Counted from the stretch's first letter, positions 1 to 11,134 are shown. The stretch: DNA of 64,000 nt from Budorcas taxicolor (GCF_023091745.1 NC_068920.1:120059622-120123621); one strand, 5' to 3'. Program-made: numbers and translations. The notes: a model not told the origin generated them from the sequence alone.

Positions 1-497
1 AAATTATTATCCTTTTAAATGATACTTGTATTTACCAGTTTGATCCTACCACTCCTCATTCTCTCCCCATATTGCCCTAGGCTCCTTTGGCTCTCTACTT
101 GGCCCTCTGCCCCATAGGCAATTGAATTTAAGATAGTGGTTATGGAGATACCCAAGTATAGTATTCCAAAAAGAAAAGAGAGATTATCAAGGTCTTTGAT
201 AGTCTTTGTCTTAACAGCTAAGAGAGGTGACTTCATATTTATTTCTTACCTCCTAATTGATAATAATTAGTGAAAATAACTCATAAAGTAAGGATGTTTA
301 ATCAAGGGGTAAATTATGAAGAAATGAAATACCCTTCAGAAAGTAATGTTCTGATCTTAGCTTAGAGTAAGGAATAATCACTAAGAAGGCTGTCTTGAGA
401 CTTCACATTGCTTTTTAGGATCTATTACCTCCAAAAAGTGAGCCCTTTGGGACAACAGTGGAAGCAAAGATTTCAGAACAGCTAATATACAGGAGTA
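1..497. other. Non-repeat sequence, nothing recognised
   Basis: AT-rich single-copy-looking DNA. The open frame at 15-236 on the minus strand has no recognisable motif and is probably chance. Confidence 0.5.
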
Positions 498-508
498 GGG
501 ATTCATTT

Positions 509-788
509 CGGAGAAGGCAATGGCACCCCACTCCAGTACTCTTGCCTGGAAAATCCCATGGGCTGAGGAGACTGGTACGCTGCTGTCCATGGGGTTGCTA
601 AGAGTCGGATTCAACTGAGCGACTTCACTTTCACTTTTCACTTTCATGCCTTGGAGAAGGAAGTGGCAACCCACTCCAGTGTTCTTGCCTGGAGAATCCC
701 AGGGACGAGGGAGCCTGGTGGGCTGCCGTCTATGGGGTCACACAGAGTCGGACACGACTGAAGCGACTTAGCAGCAGCAACAGCAGCG
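509..788 (+). mobile_element. BOV-A2 SINE (dimeric), full length
   Basis: Two successive BovB-derived monomers each begin with a GGAGAAGG-type start and are joined by a CACTTTCACTTTTCA linker. The element ends in an AGCAGCAACAGCAGC tail. A perfect 11-bp target duplication, gggattcattt, flanks it at 498-508 and 789-799. It is non-coding and was mobilised in trans by BovB. Confidence 0.93.
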
Positions 789-889
789 GGGATTCATTTG
801 GTCTTGAATATAGTTACTGTTCCTTTTCTCATCGCCTTCCTGTAAACATTTTGATTACACAATAATAAATTATATTTGCCCAATGTTTT

Positions 890-1070
890 AAATAAGTCCT
901 TTTATCATATTACCTCATTTAAATTTCCTGAAACCCTTACACAGTGGGATACAGTAAATGAAGAACGTCAAGCTCTGGAAGTTTGAGTGAATTACCTAAG
1001 TTCATATGAATGTTAAGTGATAGACTTGGAACTAGATCCTTGATCTTGAGATTTCTGGTCTTGTTCTCCA
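890..1070 (-). mobile_element. MIR SINE, degraded
   Basis: Reads like a reverse-complement MIR: a cattatttcatt-like start, an aggaaactgag-like middle (here heavily mutated) and a tgatcttgagatttctggtc end. Similarity is judged by eye. Confidence 0.45.
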
Positions 1071-1223
1071 TAATTTTATATTGCCTGGGCCTTCATTATC
1101 TTGCTATGAATGATCTCATCCTGCTTCTATATGTGTTACCAGAGGACAAGGGCAATGATGCCAAGTCCATAGCAAGGAGACAGTAATGTGAGAATTGCAT
1201 TTTAGAACTGGGTCAGTGTCTTA

Positions 1224-1445
1224 TGGGCTTCCCAGGTGGCACAGTGGTAAAGAATCTGCCTGCCAATTGAGGAGACGCAGGAGACGCTGGTTTGATCTCT
1301 GGGTCAGGAATATCCCCTGGAGAAGGAAATGGCCACCCATTTCATTATTCTTGCCTGGAAAATTCCATGTACAGAGGAGCCTGGCAAGCTGCAGAACATG
1401 GGGTTGCGAGGAGTCAGACACGACTGAGCACAGTGCGGCAGAGCA
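1224..1445 (+). mobile_element. Bov-tA SINE
   Basis: A tRNA-Glu-like head (GGGCTTCCCAGGTGGCACAG, then a box-B-like GGTTTGATCTC) is followed by the Bov-A body ending GTCAGACACGACTGAGCA. An 11-bp target duplication with one mismatch flanks it: tcagtgtctta at 1213-1223 and tcagcgtctta at 1446-1456. Confidence 0.92.
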
Positions 1446-1560
1446 TCAGCGTCTTACAATTTATTCAGTCTTCTTTCTTCCTTGAGTAGACTCCCTGGAA
1501 AGTGGCTAGCAGTTTGCTCAGAACGCCAAGAGTTTTTCTTTTCCCCCTACACCGCACGGC

Positions 1561-4500
1561 TTCAGTTCAGTTCATTCGCTCAGTCGTGTCTGACTCTGCG
1601 ACCCCATGAATCGCAGCATGCCAGGCCTCCCTGTCCATCACCAACTCCCGGAGTTAACTCAGACTTGCGTCCATCGAGTCAGTGATGCCACTCAGCCGTC
1701 TCATCCTCTATCGTCCCCTTCTCCTCCTGCCCCCAATCCCTCCCAGCATCAGAGTCTTTCCCAATGAGTCAACTGTTCGCATGAGGTGGCCAAAGTACTG
1801 GAGTTTCAGCTTTAGCATCATTCCTTCCAAAGAAATCCCAGGGTTGATCTCCTTCAGAATGGACTGGTTGGATCTCCTTGCAGTCCAGGGGACTCTCAAG
1901 AGTCTTCTCCATCACCACACTTCAAAAGCATCAATTCTTCGGCGCTCAGCTTTCTTCACAGTCCAACTCTCACATCCGTACATGACTACTGGAAAATCCA
2001 TAGCCTTGACTAGATGGACCTTAGTCGGCAAAGTAATATCTCAGCTTTTGAATATACTATCTAGGTTGGTCATAACTTTTCTTCCAAGGAGTAAGTGTCT
2101 TTTGATTTCATGGCTGCAGTCACCATCTGCAGTGATTTTGGAGTCCCAAAAAATAAAGTCTGACACTGTTTCCACTGTTTCCCCACCTATTTCCCATGAA
2201 GTGATGGGACCAGATGCCATGATCTTCGTTTTCTGAATATTGAGCTTTATGCCAACTTTTTCACTCTCTTTTACTTTCATCAGGAGGCTTTTTAGTTCCT
2301 CTTCACTTTGTGCCATAAGGGTGGTGTCATCTGCATATCTGAGGTTATTGATATTTCTCCCAGCAATCTTGATTCCAGCTTGTGTTTCTTCCAGTCCAGC
2401 GCTTCTCATGATGTACTCTGCATATAAGTTAAATAAGCAGGGTGACAATATACAGCCTTGACGTACTCCTTTTCCTATTTGGAACCAGTCTGTTGTTCCA
2501 AGGCTTTGGCATAGTCAATAAAGCAGAAATAGATGTTTTTCTGGAACTCTCTTGCTTTTTCCATGATCCAGCGGATGTTGGCAATTTGATCTCTGGTTCC
2601 TCTGTGTTTTCTAAAACAAGCTTGAACATCAGGAACTTCACGGTTCACGTATTACTGAAGCCTGGCTTGGAGAACTTTGAGCATTACTTTACTAGCATGT
2701 GAGATGAGTGCAATTGTGCAGTAGTTTGAGCATTCTTTGGCATTGCCTTTCTTTGGGATTGGAAGGAAAACTGACCTTTTCCAGTCCTGTGGCCACTGCT
2801 GAGTTTTCCAAATTTGCTGGCATATTGAGTGCAGCACTTTCACAGGATCATCTTTCAGGATTTGAAATAGCTAAACTGGAATTCCATCACCTCCACTAGC
2901 TTTGTTCATAGTGATGCTTTCTAAGGCCCACTTGACTTCACATTCTAGGATGTCTGGCTCTAGGTCAGTGATCACACCATCGTGATTATCCGGGTCGTGA
3001 AGGTCTTTTTTGTACAGTTCTTCTGTGTATTCTTGCCATCTCTTCTTAATATCTTCTGCTTCTGTTAGGTCCAGACCATTTCTGTCCTTTATCAAGCCCA
3101 TCTTTGCATGAAATGTCCCCTTGGTATCTCTAATTTTCTTAAAGAGATCTCTAGTCTTTCCCATTCTGTTGTTTTCCTCTATTTCTTTGCACTGATCGCT
3201 GAGGAAGGCTTTCTTATCTCCTCTTGCTATTCTTTGGAACTCTGCATTCAGAGGCTTATATCTTTCCTTTCCTCCTTGGCTTTTCGCTTCTCTTCTTTTC
3301 ACAGCTATTTGTAAGGCTTCCCCGGACAGCATTTTGCTTTTTTGCATTTCTTTTCCATGGGGATGGTCTTGATCCCTGTCTCCTGTACAGTGTCACAAAC
3401 CTCATTCCATAATTCATCAGGCACTCTATCTATCAGATCTAGGCCCTTAAATCTATTTCTCACTTCCAGTGTATAATCATAAGGGATTTGATTTAGGTCA
3501 TACCTGAATGGTCTAGTGGTTTTCCCTGCTTTCTTCAATTTCAGTCTGAATTTGGTAATAATGAGTTCATGATCTGAGTGACAGTCAGCTTCTGGTCTTG
3601 TTTTTGCTGACTGTATAGAGCTTCTCCATCTTTTGCTGCAAAGGATATAATCAATCTGATATTGGTGTTGACCATCTGGTGATGTCCATGTGTAGAGTCT
3701 TCTCTTGTGTTGTTGGAAGAGGGTGTTTGCTATGACCAGTGCATTTTCTAGGCAGAACTCTATTAGTCTTTGCCCTGCTTCATTCCGCCTTCCAAGGCTA
3801 AATTTGCCTGTTACTCCAGGTGTTTCTTGACTTCCTACCTTTGCATTCCAGTCCCCTATAATGAAAAGGACATCTTTTTTGAGTGTTAGTTCTAAAAGGT
3901 CTTGTATGTCTTCATAGAACCATTCAACTTCAGCTTCTTCAGCATTACTGGTTGGGACATAGACTTGGATTACTGTGATATTGAATGGTTTGCCTTAAAC
4001 GATCAGAGATCATTCTGTTGTTTTTGAGATTGCATCCAGGTACTGCATTTCGGACTCTTTTGTTGACCATGATGGCTACTCCATTTCTTCTAAGGGATTC
4101 CTGCCCACAGTAGTAGATATAATGGTCATCTGAGTTAAATTCACCCATTCCAGTCCATTTTAGTTCGCTGATTCCTAGAATGTGGACGTTCACTCTTGCC
4201 ATCTCCTGTTTGACCACTTCCAATTTGCCTTGATTCATGGACCTGACATTCCAGATTCCTATGCAATATTGCTCTTTACAGCATCGGACCTTGCTTCTAC
4301 CACCAGTCACATCCACAGCTGGGTATTGTTTTTGCTTTGGCTCCATCCGTTCATTCTTTCTGGAGTTATTTCTCCACTGATCTCCAGTAGCATATTGGGC
4401 ACCTAGTGACCTGGGGAGTACCTCTTTCAGTATCCTACCATTTTGCCTTTTCATACTGTTCATGGGGTTCTCAAGGCAAGAATACTGAAGTGGTTTGCCA

Positions 4501-4860
4501 TACCCTTCGCGAGTGGACCACATTCTGTCAACTCTGTCCACCATGACCTGCCCATCTTGGGTTGCCCCGCGGGCATGGCTTAGTTTCATTGAGTTAGACA
4601 AGGCTGTGGTCATAGTGTGATTAGAATGACTAGTTTTCTGTGAGTATGGTTTTAGTGTGTCTGCCCTCTGATGCCCTCTTGCAGCACCTCCCATCTTACT
4701 TGGGTTTCTCTTACCTTGGGCGTAGGGTATCTCTTCTCGGCTGCTTCAGCAAAGCACAGCCGCTGCTCCTTACCTTGCATGAGGGATATCTCCTCCCACT
4801 GCCCTTCCTGACCTTCAACATGGGATGGCTCCTCTAGGCCCTCCTGCGCCCACACACCTC
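1561..4860 (-). mobile_element. BovB (RTE) LINE, near full length, decayed
   Basis: The minus strand carries the BovB body, with its 3' end at 1561 (TTCAGTTCAGTTCA in reverse complement). The endonuclease part is at 3945-4694, with GIWNVRSMN, GISELKWTGMGEF and RRNGVAIMVNKRVRNAV as in APE-type nucleases. The reverse transcriptase follows at 3347-2041, with FLPIPKKGNAKECSN, NLRYADDTTLMA (the YADD catalytic motif) and KLNIQKTKIMASG. The frame is broken into at least six pieces (3945-4694, 3305-3538, 2871-3347, 2652-2843, 2429-2641, 2041-2448). Compared with other copies here, about 0.1 kb around 2497 is missing, removing the FIDYAKAFD motif. It is therefore inactive. In an intact copy this protein nicks DNA and primes reverse transcription on the target. 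The 5' limit is uncertain. Confidence 0.92.
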
Positions 4861-4861
4861 A

Positions 4862-4957
4862 TGGCTTGGGGGATCTTAATTTCCCAACCCGGGATTGAAC
4901 TGGGACCCTCTGAAGTGAAAGCATGGAGTCCTAACCACTGGACCTCCGGGGAATTCT
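4862..4957 (-). mobile_element. CHR-type tRNA-derived SINE fragment
   Basis: The segment reads gggggatcttaatttccc, then gattgaactgggacc, then aaccactggacc and ggggaattc, the reverse complement of the tRNA-like head of CHR SINEs. It abuts the BovB 5' end, so it could instead be part of the LINE 5' region. Confidence 0.5.
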
Positions 4958-5069
4958 GAATGTCAGAAGTCTTGATCTATGTGTCTGTTGTACATCAAAA
5001 ACATTGATCTATATGATCTGGTGAAATTGCTTTTTAAATTGTTTTAATTTATTGCCTTTTTTCCTGTTA

Positions 5070-5185
5070 GAATGTTAGCTCTTCAAGGGCAGAGGTTCCA
5101 TCTGGCTTACCATTGACTCCTCTATTTAGAACTATACCTAGCAGATATGAGACAGTTAATAAGTATCTGATGTCTGATTCACTTA
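5070..5185 (+). mobile_element. Possible L2 LINE 3' end
   Basis: The order ttagctcttcaagggcagagg, then ctcctctatttag, then agttaataagtatctgatg resembles the L2 3' end (ctccaagggcaggg ... cacagtaggcactcaataaat). Weak match by eye. Confidence 0.35.
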
Positions 5186-5360
5186 CTTAGTGTTTTATGA
5201 TCTTTACATTCAGAACCTGCTGCTCCACATCAAATGTTAGTTGTTTTTCTGACATTTACTTTATCTTTTAGGTCTAACATGGGTGGTCAGCCTTATGAAG
5301 GATTGTGGACATTGACCTAGAGCAGCTTGGAGTTAAAAGGAAGAATTTTATGTGATAAAA

Positions 5361-5363
5361 GTC

Positions 5364-5402
<39 letters not shown>

Positions 5403-5409
5403 GCGCGCT
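5361..5409. repeat. (TG)n(CG)n alternating purine-pyrimidine microsatellite
   Basis: About 27 bp of TG repeat runs straight into about 18 bp of CG repeat interrupted once by CA. It sits at the tail of the minus-strand SINE that follows. Confidence 0.95.
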
Positions 5410-5545
5410 CATGCACTCAGTTGCTCAATCATGTCTGACTCTTGGCAGCCCCATGGACTGCAGCCCACCAGGCTCCTCTGTCCATGGCATTTTCCAGGCA
5501 AGAATACTGGAGTGGTTTGCCATTTCCTCCTCCAGGGGAAAGAGT
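5410..5545 (-). mobile_element. Bov-tA/Bov-A SINE, 5'-truncated
   Basis: Reverse-complement SINE body: CTCAATCATGTCTGACTC, CCATGGACTGCAGCCCACC, CAGGCAAGAATACTGGAG. It stops at TCCAGGGGAAAG, so the tRNA-like head is missing. Confidence 0.85.
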
Positions 5546-6379
5546 CAAGTGGCAAACAGGTTTATATTTGTATACCTTTTTTCTCAGTGCTGCTTGTATT
5601 TGGCCCTTTGGGGCCATCAATACTTTCAGGTCCCTTTAGTTCAGAAGTGTCCTGTGTTAAGGTCTGTCTCTTGCTATGAAGAAGGAGAGGCTGGGAAGTG
5701 TTGCTTTATTGGATTACAAGCAGATTTTAAGGTTCTGAACTTTAGCAGGAAGTCTTCTACATGGTAAGAGTTTTGTGATAATGCAGGCGAGGGAAATACA
5801 CAGATATGTTTGAACCAGTGCATCAGCAAGTCTGCTATTTCCCAAAACAGAAAGCATAAAAGTTGAGATTCTGAAAAGTTAAGAAGGGCTTACTGTTTAG
5901 TCCTGAGGCTTTGCCAGTTTCTTCATGGTTGAGCTTGGCTTTTGCTAATTCCTAATATTTGAATCCATTGGGTGGTCATGTTGAATAAAGACCTCTATTA
6001 AGAAGGCAAAAGAGGACAAATCATGTGCCTGATCCTTGCAGGGAGCAAAGACTGTTGAAAGAGCACAAGGCTCTCAGGATGTTAAGTAACACTGTAAAAA
6101 CATGCAGAAGTTGATTTACTGTTTGGGGCTTGACATAGCCTGAAGCCGTTGGTGCTGTTTCCCACTGTGAGAACTTTTTTGTTTCTCCAGGACAGTGTTA
6201 GGTCCTAGCAGTCTTTCACACGACCGTTTGTCACTATTGAGAGAGAAGTGTCTGTTCTGAGGAAAACAGGGCTGTAGCTAAAGTGTTCAGCAGAACTCCT
6301 TTGAAAAAGTGTCAGAGGGCAGGATGTGTGTAACACAATAGAAAGAAACACTAACATTTTTTTGTTTGTTTACGGTTTT

Positions 6380-6667
6380 AAAGTTTTAAATTTATTTAAA
6401 TTTATTTTTGGCTTCTCTGGATCTTTGTTGCTGTGTGCAGGCTTTTCTCTAGTTGCAGCAAGCAGGGTCTACTCTCTAGATGCCGTGCTGGGGCTTTTCA
6501 TTGTGATGGCTTCTCTTGTTGCAAAGCAAGAGCTCCAGGCGCATAGTCTTCAGTAGCCATGGCGCACGGACTCGGTTGCCCCTTGACATGTGGAATCCTC
6601 TTGGATTGAATCTGTATCCCTGCATTGGCAGGCAGATTCTTAACTGCTGAACTACCAGAGAAGTCCG
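6380..6667 (-). mobile_element. CHR-type SINE
   Basis: An A/T-rich tail at 6375-6405 is followed by ggcttctctggatctttgtt, ggcttctcttgttgcaaagc and cttaactgctgaactaccag, then agaagtcc. This is the reverse complement of a tRNA-headed CHR SINE. Confidence 0.75.
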
Positions 6668-6669
6668 AG

Positions 6670-6905
6670 ACTAACATTTACTGAGGGCCTGTTTCACACT
6701 AGATGGTGCTGGGTGCCTGCATATGTGCTATCTAATTTAGTCTTTCAAAGAGTCCTTATAAGATAGCTATTATTTTTCCATTTTCTAGATTTGGAAACCT
6801 AAGCTTTAGAAAATTAGATGACTTTCCCAGGGTCACCCAGCTGTTAATAGTGGAGTCATGTCTAAATGCAAGTTGTCTAACTCTCAAACCAGTGATTTTT
6901 TCCCT
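6670..6905 (-). mobile_element. MIR SINE
   Basis: Order of motifs: tgctgggtgcctgcat, attttctagatttggaaacc, gggtcacccagctgttaa and gtggagtcatgtctaaatgc. This matches a reverse-complement MIR. Confidence 0.8.
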
Positions 6906-7097
6906 TCATAATATTGCTTTGGGCTTCATGTGTAATCATGGAGAGGTCTCATTTCTTGATCTTCCTATAGGGGGTGACAGAAGCAGAGTATGAAATAGCA
7001 GAGTTTACATGTATTTACATACTCCTTTCTGATCCTAACCGTCAAAATGTCTTAAATATACTGAACTTTTAAACATAACACTGAGTAGGATCTTAAT

Positions 7098-7372
7098 TGG
7101 AGAAGGCAATGGCAGCCCGCTCCGGTACTCTTGCCTGGAAAATCCCATGAATGGAGGAGCCTGGTAGGCTGCAGTCCATGGGGTCGCCAAGAGTAGGACA
7201 CGACTGAGTGACTTCACTTTCACTTTTCACTTTCATGCCTTGGAGAAGGAAGTGGCAACCCACTCTAGTGTTCTTGCCTGGAGAATGCCGGGGACGGGGA
7301 GCCTGGTGGGCTGCCGTCTGTGGCGTCGCACAGAATCGGACACGACTGAAGCGACTTAGCAGCAGCAGCAGC
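7098..7372 (+). mobile_element. BOV-A2 SINE (dimeric), full length
   Basis: Two Bov-A monomers are joined by the CACTTTCACTTTTCACTTTCATGC linker and end in an AGC-repeat tail. A perfect 11-bp target duplication, aggatcttaat, flanks it at 7087-7097 and 7373-7383. Confidence 0.95.
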
Positions 7373-7602
7373 AGGATCTTAATGGGGGATGCAGCAGAGT
7401 GGCTGACAAGTGCTTTTCTCTCTAAAGATGTTTACAAAAGTGTTTATCACTTTCTGGAAATGTCCAACTATGAGCCATTATGTCCTAAAGAACAGAGGTT
7501 AATAGTGACCTTAAGGGTGTATAGCATCATCATTGTCTTATATTTAGACTTAACCTCCAGTTGAGAATTCCCATTTCTAAAACAGTTCACTTTAATCTGA
7601 GT

Positions 7603-7682
7603 ATTTCTTGAAGGCAGACTCAGACTTAAGGTCTCTGTCCAAATTTCTTGAAGGCAGACTCAGACTTGAGGTCTCTGTCCAA
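7603..7682. repeat. Perfect-length tandem duplication, 40-bp unit x2
   Basis: The unit beginning atttcttgaaggcagactca is repeated head to tail with period 40 and a single A/G mismatch (acttaagg versus acttgagg). It looks recent and lies outside any recognised transposon. Confidence 0.95.
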
Positions 7683-7683
7683 T

Positions 7684-8478
7684 AAATGACAGAATTATTG
7701 GAAGTTCTGTGTTCATACTATAGTATTTTTACTCTTCACTGATGAAGATAAAGGCTTCACATAAAAATTTTCTCTTGTCATTTCAGACTACAGATATAAG
7801 CTCTCATTTCAGCATGGTGACGAGATCATAAAATTTTCCTTTTGCTTTGCAGGAGGCCCCTTCTCACAGTTTGAAATGTAGGACACAGGAATTTTCTTGT
7901 TTGCTTCATTTTATTTTTTCCCCTAGGGATCATTTAACTTGCATCTGAAGTTCTAATTGAGAGGAAAACATAAAAATGGAGATATATTTGAGATAATAAC
8001 CTAGAAAAATAACATTTAAATTCGATTCCAAATCTCAAAAGTGGATTTGTATACCTGTACCTTCAATAATTTGAAGAATTGGTTCAGCTACTATACTCCT
8101 TTTTGTTTGTTTGTTTGGTCTGGTTTTAATCTCTGACATAGAGGAGTGATTTAACATAAATAGAATAATTTTTTTGTCTTCTAAGAGAAAGTGGGGAGGA
8201 TGAGGTCATCATGCTGAACCAATAGATTGGAAATACTCTGTACTCAAGCTCCCTTACCATCTCGCTCTGGGCAAGGGAATTATGGAAATGAAGTAAGAAT
8301 GGCATTAACTGTGGACTTCCTGATTTTCAGTGTTATTGTTGAATATTAAAATTATCTCTCAATTTGACTATAAGAAAATTACTTGATTTGGGTATTCTAT
8401 TTTTTCTTAGAATTGACAGAGACAAATTGACAGGAAGGGATAGACTTGAACCTGAGCTCCTGACACTGCTTTTAGTCA
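7684..8478. other. Intronic sequence, nothing recognised
   Basis: No repeat or exon signal seen apart from a short (TTTG)n run near 8104-8117. Confidence 0.5.
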
Positions 8479-8487
8479 CAGTATTCA

Positions 8488-8632
8488 TTGCTGCTGCTGC
8501 TGCTGCTGCTGCTAAGTCCCTTCAGTCGTGTCCGACTCTGCGCGACCCGATAGACGGCAGCCCACCAGGCTCCGCTGTCCCTGGGCTTCTCCAGGCAAGA
8601 ACACTGGAGTGGGTTGCCATTGCCTTCTCCGG
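8488..8632 (-). mobile_element. BOV-A2 SINE, single monomer (5'-truncated)
   Basis: An inverted (GCT)n tail is followed by AAGTCCCTTCAGTCGTGTCC and ends TTGCCATTGCCTTCTCC. A 9-bp target duplication, cagtattca, flanks it at 8479-8487 and 8633-8641. Confidence 0.93.
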
Positions 8633-8804
8633 CAGTATTCACTAGCAGTCCCCTAAACAAATTCACATTTTTGGCAGCTGTAACCTGGAGTTGATAGAGA
8701 TGCTGCTTAATCAACCAATATTATTTTAATGTTCCTGGGGTATGAGATACTGTGGTAAAATCAGAGAAGTGTAATATTCAGTTTCTCCCACTCCAAACTG
8801 TGTT

Positions 8805-8995
8805 ACTTTGCTTTGGATATGTTATCTCATTCAACCTTCACAGCAACCTGGTCCATTAAATCTGTTAAGAATCATCATTTTACAGTTTAGGAATTTAAAA
8901 CTTAGCCAGCCACACAGTTAGAAAGTAGTGAAGCTTTAATTTAGGTTTGAATTTAGGTTTCTATAACTTCAGAACCCATGTTCACTAATCACTGG
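8805..8995 (-). mobile_element. MIR SINE
   Basis: atgttatctcattcaacctt, tcatcattttacagtttagg and ccacacagttagaaagtag follow the order of a reverse-complement MIR. Confidence 0.75.
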
Positions 8996-9049
8996 AGAAA
9001 ACTGGGAAATAGATAGGTATTTGCACATACACAGAATCTCATCATGAAG

Positions 9050-9575
9050 AAAGATGAAGAAATCGGACAAACACAAATTGACATTCCATGAAATAACTAG
9101 CTTATATCCTTCAAAAATATTGAGATCAAGAAACACAGGAAAGGTTGACTGAAAAACTAATCTAGGTTAAAGGAGACTAAAAACGCATGACATCTAAATG
9201 CAATCAGTGTGTGACTGTGGGTTTAATTTGGGAACAGGGGAAAAAAAACTTCATAGAGGACATTATGAGGTATTTGATAAAATTTGAATACAGAATGGGT
9301 TAAATAGTGTTTCTCAGTATTATATGACCATGACTATGTATGAAAATGTCTTTTCTTTAGGAAATATATACTAAAAATTTTAGGGATAAAAGGCCCTGAC
9401 CATTCCCTACTTACTCTCAAGTGGTTTGTGAGAGAGAGAAAATGACAAAGCAAATGTGGCAAAGTGTAAATAATTGAATAAATGGTAAATCTGGGGAAAG
9501 AGTGTAGGAGAGTCGTATTTTTATCATGTTTTTTATATACTTGAAATTATGTAATGAAAAATTTTAAATGCCTTA
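9050..9575 (+). mobile_element. Old L1M LINE 3' end
   Basis: The run contains aaggagactaaaaacgcatg, acaaagcaaatgtggcaaag, aaatctggggaaagagtgta and an A-rich end at 9555-9570. This order is typical of L1M 3' UTRs. No open frame. Confidence 0.6.
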
Positions 9576-9950
9576 TGTTCTATAAATGTGGCTAAAATTC
9601 TTTAGGAACCTGCAAAACAGAACTTAGGCCAGGAGACGAGGACCATTCATGCTTCCTCTGCTGGCAAAGAACTTGCCAAAGCAAGTTAAGGAGATAAACA
9701 TAGACTGTTATTTTAAAGAGGAAACATAAGTCAAGATGTTTTTCTTATACCTCCTTTGGGGACATCTCTCTTTTCTTCACAATAGTTAGTTGTTTTCATT
9801 AATACTTTTGTCTCATTTCTTTGGCCCCTCTTAGATAGTTCATATTTCTAACTTGCTAACATAATCTTGGACGGAGTGGTAAATGTGTTCTTTTTAACGA
9901 AATAAACTACAAAGTAGAATAAAAATTGCTTTTACTACTGTTTGTTAATT
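9576..9950. other. Intronic sequence, nothing recognised
   Basis: No gene or repeat signal identified. Confidence 0.5.
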
Positions 9951-9954
9951 TTCT

Positions 9955-10164
9955 TAGACTCTGATGCTGGGAGGGATTGGGTGCAGGAGGAGAAGGGGAC
10001 GATAGAGGATGAGATGGCTGGATGGCATCACTGACTCTATGGACGAGAGTCTGAGTGAACTCCGGGAGTTGGTGATGGACAGGGAGGCCTGGCGTGCTGC
10101 GATTCATGGGGTCGCAAAGAGTCAGACACAACTGAGCGACTGAACTGAACTGAACTGAACTGAA
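9955..10164 (+). mobile_element. BovB 3'-end fragment (5'-truncated)
   Basis: CTGATGCTGGGAGGGATTGG, then GAGGATGAGATGGCTGGATG, ending in the (ACTGA)n BovB tail at 10139-10163. Its frame corresponds to the LINE C-terminal MRWLDGITDSM segment. Confidence 0.9.
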
Positions 10165-10307
10165 TGCCACATATACTGTCTCTGTTTTAGGTGGTTGTCA
10201 GTCAAACCTTGATTATGTATGAGTGAATTATGCTATTTTGTGCATTATCAAGGTTACTGTTTTTCTTCACTCCAGCAGTCCTGTTTACCCTTGCCTTGGC
10301 CAGAGAA

Positions 10308-10512
10308 TGAGTGAAGTCGCTCAGTCGTGTCTGACTCTTGGCAGCCCCATGGACTGTAGCCCACCAGGCTCCTCCATCCATGGGATTCTCCAGGCAAGAA
10401 TACTGGAGTGGGTTGCCATTTCCTTCTCCAGAGGATCGTCCCAACCCAGGGATCGAACCCAGGTCTCCCGCATTGCAGACAGACACTTTAACCTCTGACC
10501 CACCAGGGAACA
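10308..10512 (-). mobile_element. Bov-tA SINE
   Basis: Reverse complement: GTCGCTCAGTCGTGTCTGAC, GGCAAGAATACTGGAGTGGG, CCAGGGATCGAACCCAGGTC and the head end CCCACCAGGGAA. Confidence 0.9.
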
Positions 10513-10529
10513 GATGTGGGACAGCTGTG

Positions 10530-11057
10530 AAGGTAGCCAAAGTATGGGGGCTTCCCTGATAGCTCAGTTGGTAGAGAATCTGCCGACAGTGCAGGAGACC
10601 CTGGTTTAGTTCCTGGGTTGGGAAGATCCCCTGGAGAAGGGAAAAGCTATCCACTCTGGTATTCTGGTCTGGAGAATTCCATGGACTGTTGAGTCCATGG
10701 GGTCAGAAAGAGTCAGACATGACTGAGCAACTTTCACTTTCAAAGTATTAGAGCTTCAGCTTTAGCATCAGTCCTTCCAGTGAATATTCAGAGTTGATTT
10801 CCTTTAGGATTGATTGGTTTGATCTCCTTGCTGTCCAAGGGACTCCCAGGGGTTGACTCACCGAAGGGGACCCTGATGCTAAGAAAGATTGAGAGGAGGA
10901 AGAGATGGGAGTGGCAGAGGATGAGATGGTTGGATGGCATCACTGACTCAATGGACATGAGTTTAAGCAAACTCCGAGAAATAATGAAGGACAGGGGAAG
11001 CCTGCTGTGCTGCGGTTCATGGAGTTGCAAAGAGTCAGACACAACTTAGCAACTGAC
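10530..11057. mobile_element. 5'-inverted BovB 3' fragment with nested SINE
   Basis: 10530-10545 and 10741-10846 are BovB in minus orientation (GGCCAAAGTACTGGAG-like, CTTCAGCTTTAGCATCAGTC, GATCTCCTTGCTGTCCAAGG). From about 10847 the same LINE continues in plus orientation (CTGATGCTAAGAAAGATTGA, GAGGATGAGATGGTTGGATG) to its 3' end. The inverted 5' part joined to a direct 3' part is the signature of twin priming. A Bov-tA later landed in the inverted part. Confidence 0.8.
10546..10740 (+). mobile_element. Bov-tA SINE inside BovB
   Basis: Head GGCTTCCCTGATAGCTCAG, body ending AGTCAGACATGACTGAGCAA. An 8-bp target duplication, caaagtat, is present at 10538-10545 and 10741-10748, both halves being BovB sequence. 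Confidence 0.9.
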
Positions 11058-11134
11058 CAAAAACAAAATATGAAGGATGTTAAAGGTTTAACTTCATGAT
11101 TTAACACATTTTTCTTTTTTTCCAATACTTTTTC

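Noticed and set aside
1224..1300. tRNA gene
   Set aside because: The tRNA-Glu-like heads here and in other Bov-tA copies lack a full cloverleaf and are followed by the Bov-A body.
1682..2236. A 184-residue plus-strand frame
   Set aside because: Antisense shadow of the BovB 3' region.
3945..4694. A 249-residue frame as a host nuclease
   Set aside because: It is the BovB endonuclease domain, continuous with the RT fragments of the same LINE.
8364..8645. Alanine-rich frame at 8364
   Set aside because: The alanines come from the (GCT)n tail of a BOV-A2 monomer.
10202..10654. A 150-residue minus-strand frame
   Set aside because: It is assembled from two Bov-tA copies; frames through SINEs recur across the window with the same peptide pieces (NPLQYSCLENPMD).
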